Positions 33,701 through 45,600 of a DNA stretch of 64,000 nucleotides are shown here, in pieces. The position numbers and the translations under genes were made by a program. Source of the stretch: Bemisia tabaci (lineage: Eukaryota; Arthropoda; Insecta; Hemiptera; Aleyrodidae); the NCBI RefSeq assembly GCF_918797505.1, contig NC_092798.1, forward strand, positions 3,795,501 through 3,859,500, written 5' to 3'. Numbering within the stretch: the stretch's first letter is position 1; each line of letters starts with the position of its first letter. The notes under the pieces are model-generated. The model had not been told where the DNA came from, did no database searches, and worked only from the letters and a program-made list of their open reading frames with translations.

Positions 33701-36700
33701 GGCTCCTAAAACTTGGAGGTGAAGTTGGAACACTGTTGGTCAGGGATTTTTCTGTTTTTTCGTGGAATTAGGCGCGGGCGGTCTCGGGCTCGCGTTTTTC
33801 TCATTTTCACTTTAACAGACTGCGTCAGATCCATACTTAAAAGTCAGGGAAAAATATTGGAAAGTCAGGGAAAAGTCAGGGAATGGAAAAATAATTTGGC
33901 TGGCAACCCTGTAAAACGGCAGATCAATCGATGTATCGCACAGCACGCCACGTCAAGATCGAACCGAAAAAAAAGGTTTTGAGTTTTATTCTCCGTAAGA
34001 TCTAAGGTGAATGAAGAAGTAAAATTTAATGTCTTCTTTCTCATTTAAAGTAATTTTTCTTGACTTTGAATTTTTGACAGGAGAAAGTGTGTGGCTACTC
34101 AAGATCAGAACCCTTCACAGAGAAAAAGGGATCGTTGCGCTTATAAGACTCATAGTGGATTCCTGAACCCTTCTTCTTTTGTAGTCGTAGTTATACGAAC
34201 TTTGTTCGAGGTGAAACAAATAGTTCGGTCTTGATAACTTGCACCATTGTTATCGGGAACATAAATAATAATTGTTACCACCAAAACAACTTCGTAACCA
34301 CGATACGTAAAGTAGGTTGGACCTAGAATACTTTATAGGCATTGCCACGGCAATGATTCTTTGCTCTCCTTGTCACTGGTTTTTTTCCAAAATAAGACCA
34401 GAATCAGTTCTGTTCTGTTCAGTTCGGTTCAGTTGATACTTCCTTGTCGATACAACTTGCCCTAGAAGTGGCGTAACTCGATTGGTCCCAAGAAAACAGA
34501 AGGGCTTTCAACCTTGTGGGGTAAATCATCGCAGCTGCTGACACGCGAGGAAAAATCGCCTTCAAAATCACGAATATGCAACCCCACGACAGCCGTGTTC
34601 GAATAGTTATCGATTGAGTTTGTAGGATGCATCGAAGAAACATAGCGTTAACACCGATCGTTCAGATGTTTGTCCCGTGTTTATATAGCTGGCAAATAGT
34701 CAAATCAGGCAGTTTGTCAAACGCTTAGGCAAATATCCAAATATTCTCGCTTAGATTTAAATCCGGGTTATTTTGCTAATTTTAGGCAAAATAATATATC
34801 GATTATGTCAGGAGAAAATCTCAGTAAAAATGTGCTCCATGAAATGGTATTTTAAACGGGCTTTTGCTCCTGTATGAACATTTATCTTTAAATTTGCAGC
34901 ATTTTCAAAATTTTAGCATTTAAATTTATGAGGAGCATTTGAAGAAGAGGGAACGAGGGGAGTTAGTGAATTTGATAGTTATTTTTTCCAAAGTACCGAA
35001 AACCGAATTTCGTAAACCATCGAAATTTAACTATCTGCCTATGTATTTGATAATATGCCTGATTTGACTAATTGTTCGCGACATTTACACATATGCCCTT
35101 TTGTAAAAAAATATTAAAGCCAATTGAGGGGCTTGGGAAACAAGACGCATAAGAACAGTTTTTGCTATTTAGAAAAATACGTATTTGAAGTTTCGAGGTT
35201 ATATGGAGCCTTCAGTTATGGTGGAAAGAGAGTTCAAACTGACTTTTTGATGCTTGACAATTTGAATTTGCAGGCGAATTTTTCACAGAACATGCATTAA
35301 GACTAGTTTTACTTAAAATCATTAATATCTCAATTTTTTCAGAAACTGCACTCATGCGCCTTGTCCTCCAAGCCCTTCAATTCTGCTTAACGCAAGCAAG
35401 TGTAAGACAGTACTGCCGTGCTGAGAAAAAAACACCGTATGAGCATACAGGCGTTATCATACATTGTATTTCCTTCAATAAAAAACGAATTTTTCTCGGA
35501 AAATATTGAATATTTTTCCTCGAATTTTTCAGACAATTTTGTTCGCAATCAAATTTAAAATATCTGACAATTTCAAGGAAAAATAGGCACAACTTTCTTC
35601 AAAAATACATTTTTTTATTTGGGGAGATTAGGCAACTCTCGAATGCTCATGCGGCCTTCTTCCTTAGCACGGCCGATTAGCCCGACTCAAAATCAAAGTA
35701 CTGGAATCAAAAATGATGTGAGGGAGCTCTCAATTAGAGCACCTTTATAGGGAGAGTATGGACAACTCGAATTATTTTTATGTAGCTCTTAGGGCCCAAA
35801 AGGGCGACAACTTGTAAAACGAAAATCACCACAAAAGTGCCGCTGCCACCCTGTCCACTCGAAATACTAATCAATATGGCCGACAGCCGTCAAAGCAAGC
35901 GTCTTTAAGGATTAAGACTCCGAAACTAAGGAAATGTATGCAAAATCAAACTTTTATACTTGCTTTTATAATTTTTGATCAGTGTATTGTATTGTGTCTA
36001 TTGTGTATTCACTATTGTGAAAATTAGTATCACTGCATAATTCGAGGTTGGTTGCCCTTTTGGGCCCCAAGAGCTTCATGTCCTGATCAAACGTAACCTC
36101 CAAATTTTTGAGCTGTCCATACTCTCCCTATAAAGGCATTCTACTCTCAATAAGTGAACCCATTAAAATGAAATTAAACGCAACCTGGTTTCTCCGGCGC
36201 AATTTTTTCGCCTCGCGGTAACGAGGCTACAGAACAATGTGTGTCTCGCGGGAGAAAATTCCCTAAGTGATGATTCCGGTGCTTAATCTGGCGGAAAATA
36301 GCGCCCGGCGGTGTCTGCTGCCTGGCTCGGCACGCGGGGCGGGGAGCGGCGCGGAGGGAGAAAGGAGAAAGGGCTGTGACGCGCGATGAATTATGACGTC
36401 ACGGATTAGATCAATAAATCCAAACTCCCACCCCCACCTCCTCCAGCGGTGAAGGATGCACTCCCGTCTGGAGCACACTTCCTTTTTTGTCCCTGCATCC
36501 TGGAGGGCTTTTCTGCCGTGCTAAGGAAGAACGCAGTATGAACCTTCAGGCGTTGCCAAATTTCCCTTGATAAAACACAAATTTCCTGGTAAACTTATGA
36601 ATATGTTTCTTCCAATTTTTCTGATAATTTTGTTCGCAATTTTACCTAAAGTTCCTGACAATTTCTAGGAAAAATGTTTATATCTTTCCTCAAAAATAAA

Positions 36701-39622
36701 CATTTTATTGAAGGAAATTTGGCAACTCTCGAATGCTTGTACGGCGTCCTACCTTAGCACGGCAGTTTTCCTGGGAGATGAAGCTCCCGCCACGAGAGCT
36801 TGCTTGACCTATAATACGGTCTAGGATTAAAACGGCACAAAGTAATTATTTCTGGCTTTCAGAGAACCGTTAATACTGTTACTGAGTTACTCAGGGTGGC
36901 CCACGTCTGAGAAAACCGGGACGGTTCTGGGAAGTCTGAAACCACCTAGAATGTCAACGATAAGTGGACGCGTATTTATAATAAAAGTATTTATGACTCC
37001 CATTTGGAGCATACTTCCTTTCTTGTCCCTGCATCCTGGAGGGTTTTCCTGCCGTGCTAAGGGAGAGGGCCGTATTGCCAAAAGCTCCCGTCACGAGAGC
37101 TTGCTTGACCTATAATACGGTCTAGGATTAAAAGGGCACCAAGTAATTATTTCTGACTTCCAGAGAACCGTTAATAGTGTTACTCAGGGTGGCCGATGTC
37201 TGAGGAAACCTGGAAAATTCTGGGAAGTCTTTAAACACCCAGAATGCCAAAGATAAGTTAGAGAATTTTCCTGGAGGCCAGGGAATTTTTCCACTCGCAG
37301 AAGAGGCCGTACCTAATTTATCGCTCGGGCAAAGCACCAAATATCGATGAAACTGCAGAAATGCGTATTTCGGTTTGCAGCGTTGCAGACTTCTGCCATA
37401 CTTTATTTTCTACGTGGAAAACTACTGAACGTCATTCTTTGATAATGTCAGTGATTTTTCTTCTCTTTGTATAGAATATTCCGTGAAAACTTCAACAAGT
37501 TGTGTACTTGGTCCGGAAAGCCCGTAAATAGTACTGATTACTTGGGGGCGGTCTGGAAGTGCAGACAAAGTGCGGAAACTCCCTATAAAAGTCCGGAATT
37601 TTTTGCTTCATGCCACGGGTGTTCTTAAAACAACCTGGAAAATATGCAATCCGTTGCGCATTGGTTCTTAACGCAGTATTTATCCGCTGGATCGAGATTT
37701 TAAAGCCAGTTGATCCTCAGACCACCAATGAGCCTCGAATTTCCTGGCTACGTGATTTTCCTCGCGATTTGCGCGTGAATTTCGTCACTGTAAGGTACCA
37801 AAAGATTACTGCATTAATCTGCTCATGAGATACTGAATAAGAACTGGCAAAGGACTTAATATTTGCTAGCCAGTTTTGATGTACACCCTCTTATGCGACA
37901 CAAAAATCCCGATATGGAAAGTTGGCAGTTTCGAAAACTCCTTCAATTGTAGAGTGATACTTCACGCATTCCGAAGAGTACGAATAGTTGTATCGTTGCG
38001 CCTTCAAAATGCGATGGAAGATTAATATTGAAGTACCCTCTCCGCGCTGGCCTTGTCGGTTTCCCCTTGCTGCTATTGTAGTTTTGACCGCATAGTTTAA
38101 AAATGTGCAAGCTATGATTGTACTTAGCAAATGAATAATTTTTACTGAAGAATTAAAAATTAACAATCGGTAAGGAATATAACTAAATAAAAGGAACTCA
38201 AATCAACAATCAACTTAAAGGTGGCAAACGAGTATTGAATTTTTCTGCTTATGAGGTACTGAATTTTTTAGAAAGGTACTAAAATAGTACTGCAAGTGTA
38301 CTCAATTTTTTCCTGCCAGTTTTAGTAGACACCCTGTTCGAGCCATGATGCTGATTCGGTCTCACTTTAAAAAATAAAACAGCAACAGAGGTTTTGAAAC
38401 ACCGCGAGCAACGCATTCCGCCGTAACTGACCGTAACCGTAAAACAGGCAGGAAAAAATTAAGTACTCTCACAGTACTATTTCAGTACCTTTCTAAAAAA
38501 TTCAGTACCTCAAAAGCAGAAAAATTCAATACTCGTTTGGCACCTTTAAGTTGATTGTTGATTCGAGTTCCTTTTATTTAGTTATATTCCTTACCGATTG
38601 TTAATTTGTAATTCTTCTGTAAAAATTATCCATTTGCTAAGTACAATCATAGCTTGCACATTTTTAAACTATGCGGTCAAAACTACAATAGCAGCAAGGG
38701 GAAACCGACAAGGCCAGCGCGGAGAGGGTACTTCAATATTAATCTTCCATCGCATTTTGAAGGCGCAACGATACAACTATTCGTACTCTTCGGAATGCGT
38801 GAAGTATCACTCTACAATTGAAGGAGTTTTCGAAACTGCCAACTTTCCATATCGGGATTTTTGTGTCGCATAAGAGGGTGTACATCAAAACTGGCTAGCA
38901 AATATTAAGTCCTTTGCCAGTTCTTATTCAGTATCTCATGAGCAGATTAATGCAGTAATCTTTTGGTACCTTACAGTGACGAAATTCGAAAATTGTCGAA
39001 ATTCACGCGCAAATCGCGAGGAAAATCACGTAGCCAGGAAATTCGAGGCTCATTGGTGGCCTGAGGATCGACTGGCTTTAGAATCTCGATCCAGCGGATA
39101 AATACTGCGTTAAGAACCAATGCGCAACGGATTGCATATTTTCCAGGTTGTTTTAAGAACACCTGTGGCATGAAGCAAAAAATTCCGGACTTTTATAGGG
39201 AGTTTCCGCACTGTGTCTGCACTTCCAGACCGCCCCCTTGTTGAGTTGACTTGTTGAAGTTTTCACAGAATATTCTTTACAAAGAGAAGACAAATCACTG
39301 AAGCAATTATGAGAATCCTGAAATTACGGCACGGGAGCAGTGTGACCAATGACCATACGGTGTGGCAGGGTCGGGATTCGTATTTTCCGTTTCTGCGAAG
39401 AAGCAACACGTGCCGCTCCGGTTGATTGCGAATGGAGCCGAAGATGGGAAAAGATATTAAAGTCTCAGGAAAGTTAATCTCTTAGGCGAACAGGGAATCT
39501 AGCCAAGAAATGAAGCCCAGTGTGCTTAAACCTACTCCGTCTTTTAGACCCGAGGCTCGTCATAATTGGATGAAATTGAACAAAAGCTGTATGTCACATC
39601 CACATGGGAATAGTTCTGGGGG

Positions 39623-39654
<32 letters not shown>

Positions 39655-42600
39655 ATAAAAAAACCTTATGTGCAGTAGCTTAGGGCTCCTATCACATGAC
39701 GTACGGAGGCGCATTACAAATCGAAATACGAAGAAAAAGGAGGAGATTTAGAAAAAGATGAAGAAAAATAAAGTCTTCCTGTTCCTCTAGTTCTTCTTTT
39801 TTTCTCTTTTTCAGTATCTTATCTGTTTTTTCTTCGGAACGACGTCATCGTCGGTGGACCGGGCTGCCGTGCCGTGAAAAAGCGCCGCATGAACTTTCGG
39901 ATGTTGCCAGTTTTTTTTTTTATAAAGTTATTTATTTTTGAGGAATATTTATGTCGTATTTTCCCTTGAAATGTTCAGCACTTTAGACCGAACTGCAAGT
40001 CATATTCTCTGAAATGAGATGAAAGTTTTCGCTCCCTCCAACAACTTTTACTCCTCTGAAAGTCTGAGCAGGATGGCCACAGCCATGGGAAACCTGAAAA
40101 CCGAGAGAAGTTATGGAAAAAGAAAAACATGATTCAGAAGTCGGGAAAAAGTTGAATCTAAAAGTTGAAGAAGTTGTAAGGTTGTTGAGTCGCTTGTTTC
40201 GGCTCTTTTTTTGGCCGGATCGAAAATTGTTACCTCGTTTACCTCGTGTTATCTCAAACGTTAAGGGATTGTATGGAAATTATACAATAGAGACCTGAAA
40301 CAGCCTGGGTTTTCCTATTCTAATTATCTGCGGTCACCCTACTTGAAGTTTCGGTTGAAATAGCCGCTCTAATCAAATCTCGTGTCTTCATTCACCTCTC
40401 ATCAGTAGCTATGCCGAAAGATTAGCTTTTAAATGTAATTCCCTCTTTTCGCTAATTTAATGAATTATCTTCTGAACCTCGGCATTCCGCTGATTTTTTG
40501 CTAATTTCCAGAATAACTTTGAGTGTATTTCAGGAACTTGCCATGCGGGGTTTTTTTTTTGGTGAATTGTTATCGGAAGGAAAAGATTTCATGAATATCC
40601 CAAATTCCTTCGAAAAGTCTGGTGGAAATTTTCGTATTTTGAGTTCAGGGTGTCTACCGGTCCGGAAAGTCCGGAAATGGTACTAATCTTTAAAAGGCGC
40701 ATGGAAGTACTGAAAAAGTACGGACATTGTCTATAAAGATTCAGAGTTTGTTGTTTCATCCCACGGGTGTTTTTTAAAACAGCCCGGAAAATATGTAATC
40801 CGTTGCGCAATGATTTTTAGTGAAGTATTTTCCCCCTAGATCTTTATTGTGAAGCCAGTTGATCCTCAGGCCACCAGTGAGCTTCGAAGTTCCCGGTTAC
40901 GTAATTTTTCTCGCGATTTGCGCGCGAATTTCGACAATTTTCGAATTTCCTCACTCTAAGGTACCAAAAAAGCACTGCATAAGTAGAAGTATTTTTCTGC
41001 TTAGGAAGTATTGATTTTTTTTGGAAAGGCACTGGGAATGTACTGAGAAAGTATTAAAAGTACTTAATATTTGCCAGCCAGTTTTAGTAGGCATTCTATT
41101 TATGCGACACAAGAAGCCCTACATGGAAAGTCGGCAGTTTGGAAAACGCCTTCAATTGTGGCGTGATGCCTCACGCATTCCGAAGAGTACGATTAGTTGT
41201 ATCGTTGCGCCTTAGCAACATTGTCTTCTCTCCATTTAAACATATGGAAAGAGCCTCCCAAAAAAGAGGCTGATTTTGGCCCCTTTTTAGGTATTCGATT
41301 CGACCATCGGACCAAGGTTTAAATGGAAGCTTATATTAACAGAAAACTTAGGAAAAAATTTCAAGATGAGTATAGGAACCGTTTTCGAGTTACGGGGGGG
41401 CAAAGGGGTCACAATCCGGCCTAATTTTTTGCTGTTTTCTTGTAGAATTGATGTATCGGCGGGGTTCTTATCGTTGTTAACGCATGTGTAGCACATGGAT
41501 TCCTACGTGTTTTTACACGTAGAATCGATTTTTAACGTTGCCGAATCGATATACTGATCGGTTAAATCGATTTTGAACGATTTATTAAGGAAAATCGATG
41601 ATTCCTCAGGATCGAAATTGTTTATTTTCGATTCATGAATGAATAAATGCATCTGAAATGACTAAAGCACACGTAACCCTATGTATTTTGATACGTAGAA
41701 TTGATTTTTAACGTTGACGAATCGATTTATCCATCGTTTGTATCGAATTTTTGCGATTTTTTACGGAAAATCGATGACTTTTCGGAATTAGAATCGGGTT
41801 TGCTCCATCCGAGATCGGAGATATGTACCCAACATGATTGGTGCACATCGACTCTTACGTATTTTTATACGTGGAATTGATCTATAACCTCGATAAGTCG
41901 ATATATCGATCAATTGTATTGAACTTTTTCGATTTTTTGCGGAAAATCGACGGTTTATCGGGATTGAGATACGTAATAGCGATTTTTTACGGATATTCGA
42001 TGGTTCTTTTGGACTGGCATTGGAAACATCTACCAGACATGACTGGAGCACATCGATTCGTTTGTGATTAGTCTCGCAAAATCAATTTTTAAGAAGTCGA
42101 CGAGTCGATACATTGACTGGTCGTATTGATTTCTTGTGATTTTTATGGAAAATCGATTTTTTGAACAGGAATGAAATTGGTTACTAACGGTCCGAGGGTG
42201 GAGATATGCACCTGACACGGTCGGAGCACGCCGTTTCCACGTACTTTTACACTTAGAATCATTTTTAAGGTTGACGAGTCGGTTTGGCGATCTGACCAAT
42301 CAATTTTTTGGGATTTACGGAAATCTGATGGTTTCTTGAAGTTGAAATAATTTTGATTTTAATCAAAATGGGAATGAAGGAATGCACCCGACACGAAATG
42401 ATTCTACGTGTAAAAGTACGTGGAAACGGCGTGCTTCGACCATGTCAGGTGCATATCCTCACCCTCGGACCGTTAGTAACCAATTTCATTCCTGTTCAAA
42501 AAATCGATTTTCCATAAAAATCACAAGAAATCAATACGACCAGTCAATGTATCGACTCGTCGACTTCTTAAAAATTGATTTTGCGAGACTAATCACAAAC

Positions 42601-45600
42601 GAATCGATGTGTCCAGTCATGTCTGGTAGATGTTTCCAATGCCAGTCCAAAATAACCATCGAATATCCGTAAAAAATCGCGCAAGAGTTGTGTATGTCAG
42701 ATCGATATATCGACTCGTCGACGTTTAAAATTGATTCTACGTGTAGAAATACGGAAGAATTGATGTGCTCCAATCATAAAGGGTACATTTCTCCGATCTC
42801 GGATGGAAAGACACCTATCTTAATCCCGATAAACCGTCGATTTTCCGCAAAAAATCGAAAAAGTTCAATACAATTGATCGATATATCGACTTATCGAGGT
42901 TATAGATCAATTCCACGTATAAAAATACGTAAGAGTCGATGTGCACCAATCATGTTGGGTACATATCTCCGATCTCGGATGGAGCAAACCCGATTCTAAT
43001 TCCGAAAAGTCATCGATTTTCCGTAAAAAATCGCAAAAATTCGATACAAACGATGGATAAATCGATTCGTCAACGTTAAAAATCAATTCTACGTATCAAA
43101 ATACATAGGGTTACGTGTGCTTTAGTCATTTCAGATGCATTTATTCATTCATGAATCGAAAATAAACAATTTCGATCCTGAAGAATCATCGATTTTCCTT
43201 AATAAATCGTTCAAAATCGATTTAACCGATCAGTATATCGATTCGGCAACGTTAAAAATCGATTCTACGTGTAAAAACACGTAGGAATCCATGTGCTACA
43301 CATGCGTTAACAACGATAAGAACCCCGCCGATACATCAATTCTACAAGAAAACAGCAAAAAATTAGGCCGGATTGTGACCCCTTTGCCCCCCCGTAACTC
43401 GAAAACGGTTCCTATACTCATCTTGAAATTTTTTCCTAAGTTTTCTGTTAATATAAGCTTCCATTTAAACCTTGGTCCGATGGTCGAATCGAATACCTAA
43501 AAAGGGGCCAAATTTTGGGAGGCTCTTTATCGATTCTCGGAGGGGGCAGGTGCTCCAACACGAATCGATAATTTAGCATAGGTTTAAATCTATGGAGGAA
43601 ATCCGGTGCCAAATTGCTGGATCCGCCTCTGCTTAGCAATGTGATGGAAGATTTATATCGAATTATTAACAAAAAAATACGAGGAAGACAGTAAAAATGT
43701 GTATGGGAAGCCTAAATAGAACGACAATACATCCGAGCAAATTACTCGCTCATTATCAACTGGAGTGAAAGCTACAAACAAAAAATTGAAACGAGGAGAT
43801 GTGTGCATAATTGTTGCACTAGCTCGTGAGATCAGTCACTTTATTCATCTCATGCTCCGAATTTCATGCGACCGTAGAATCCCGATGTGTAAAGTTTGTA
43901 GTTTTGAAACGCCTTCAATTGCGGCGTGATACCTCACGCATTCCGGAGAGTGCGAATAGTTGTATCATTGCGCCTTAGCAATGCGATGGCGATAGATTCA
44001 TATTAAATCGAAGTAGCCTCCACGCCAGCCTTCCTCTGCCGCCTTTGCAGCTTTGACCGCACAGTTTAAGTGTGTTCAAGCTAAGATTGCATTTAGCAAA
44101 TGGATAATTTTTATAAGAGAATTAAAAGCAAACAAGCGGTAAGAAATAAAACTAAATAATAGAAACTCAAATCAACAATCAACGTAAAGGTGCCAAACAA
44201 GTATTGAATTCTTCTGCATATGAGGTACTGAATTTTTTGGAAAGGTACTGTAAAAGCACTTAATTTTTGCCAGCCAGTTTTAGTAGATACCGTGGAGTCG
44301 AAAGTCTTGGAAACACCCAGCAGAAGTTTTTAAAATTCCCTGAATATTGTTTTCTCACAGATGTATGAAACATGACCTAAATTCCTATCTCTCCTCTAAA
44401 AATGTTGTATTGATTTATTTATTTTGCTTTGTTTGACAGTTACCGGAGCTTTTGCGGCGGTATCCGGCTGAGGATCACAAAGATTTTCCAATGCCTTTAG
44501 ACATGGTGTATTTTTGTCAGCCAGAGGGATGCATTTCCATCGGACCTCGGCGAACCGTTCTCAAGGATGCTTACTCTTTTGTGTTCACTCTAACGGATAA
44601 AGATTCAGGTAAGAATTTTCCATAGAGTACATAGAGTCGTAATGTAAGTGGGTGAGCACTTTTAAGCATTTTCCAGGTCCCGAATTCTGAAACTCCTCTG
44701 TGACGCCGGGTCACTTTTTCGATACATAATCGATTGTTTGCGATACACGGGTACCCGGACATCCGCAGGGGCGTAGCTAGGAAATTTCTCTGGGGGGGGG
44801 GGGGCATGGGACCACCTCTCGTGATGAGGAGAGCGGGGGGTGAGGAATGGAGGATCCTGTTTTTCTGGGGGGCCACGAGATTTCTGGGGGGGGGGGGAGC
44901 AGGCCCCCCTCCCAGGACCCCCCTAGCTACGCCCATGGCCATCCGATGTAAACAAAGAAGATAGGAAACACAACGTATTCCACTCCGCCATTTTGGATCG
45001 AACATGTATCAAAAAAGTGACCTAAACTCGGCGCACACCGGGCTCGGAACTCGTCGAGCAGAACATGGCGCCAGCTCTCCCATTGACATTACGACTCTAT
45101 GTACTCTATGGAATTTTCCCTCAGGCACACGTAAAGTTCTCTATACTTACCGAATAAAATTGGTTCTCTTAATTTTACCGTTTCATAGCAGCCGATACCA
45201 TTTATCACCTTTGAGGACGCACTTTTTTCTAAAAAATTCCATCATATAATTCACACGAATTTTAAATTTTTCTGATAAATAATCATGAATACATCCTATT
45301 GGTAACGCATTTTGAAGTCTTGCATTAAATCCTTCAGGAAAAGTGAAAATGATCAATTGAGGGGCTTAGAGGACAAGACACATAAGTGCAGTTTCTGCTC
45401 TCTCTCGAGAAATACATGTTTGAAGTTTCGAAATTACATGGATCTTCATGGTGGAAAGAAAGTTCAAACTAACTTTTTGATGCTTAAAAATTGAAATTTT
45501 GAAGCGAATTAGAAATAGACATCAATGAGCAGAATGGATCTCTTGGACAGAACATGCATTAAAACTAGTTTTACTTAAAATCATTACAATTTCAATTTTT

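Larger units (their letters stand above)
32976..33957. mobile_element. Family B hAT MITE, copy 9, outer layer of a triple nest
   Basis: The left part 32976-33099 (CAGTGGCGAAACG, TCGATTTTCGATATTTCC) and right part 33912-33957 (CGGCAGATCAATCG, GCACGCCACG) form one MITE split by the 33100-33911 insert. Total family B sequence is ~170 bp, the normal length. Confidence 0.82.
24723..44439 (+). other. MADD: MADD intron 1 (19.7 kb), transposon-rich
   Basis: GTAAGC donor and TTTGACAG acceptor join exons 1 and 2 in phase 0. Almost every recognised repeat between 24.7 and 44.4 kb lies inside it, including the 37-39-kb and 41-43.6-kb foldback sequences. No independent gene was recognised within it. Confidence 0.8.

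Noticed and set aside
42382..42999. Paired open frames in the 41-43.6-kb region (same peptides on both strands)
   Set aside because: Identical peptides in opposite orientation only reflect the inverted arms; they contain no domain.
44734..44964. Gly/Arg-rich frame at 44734-44964
   Set aside because: Produced by the G-runs of the CAGGGGCGTAGCTAGG MITE.
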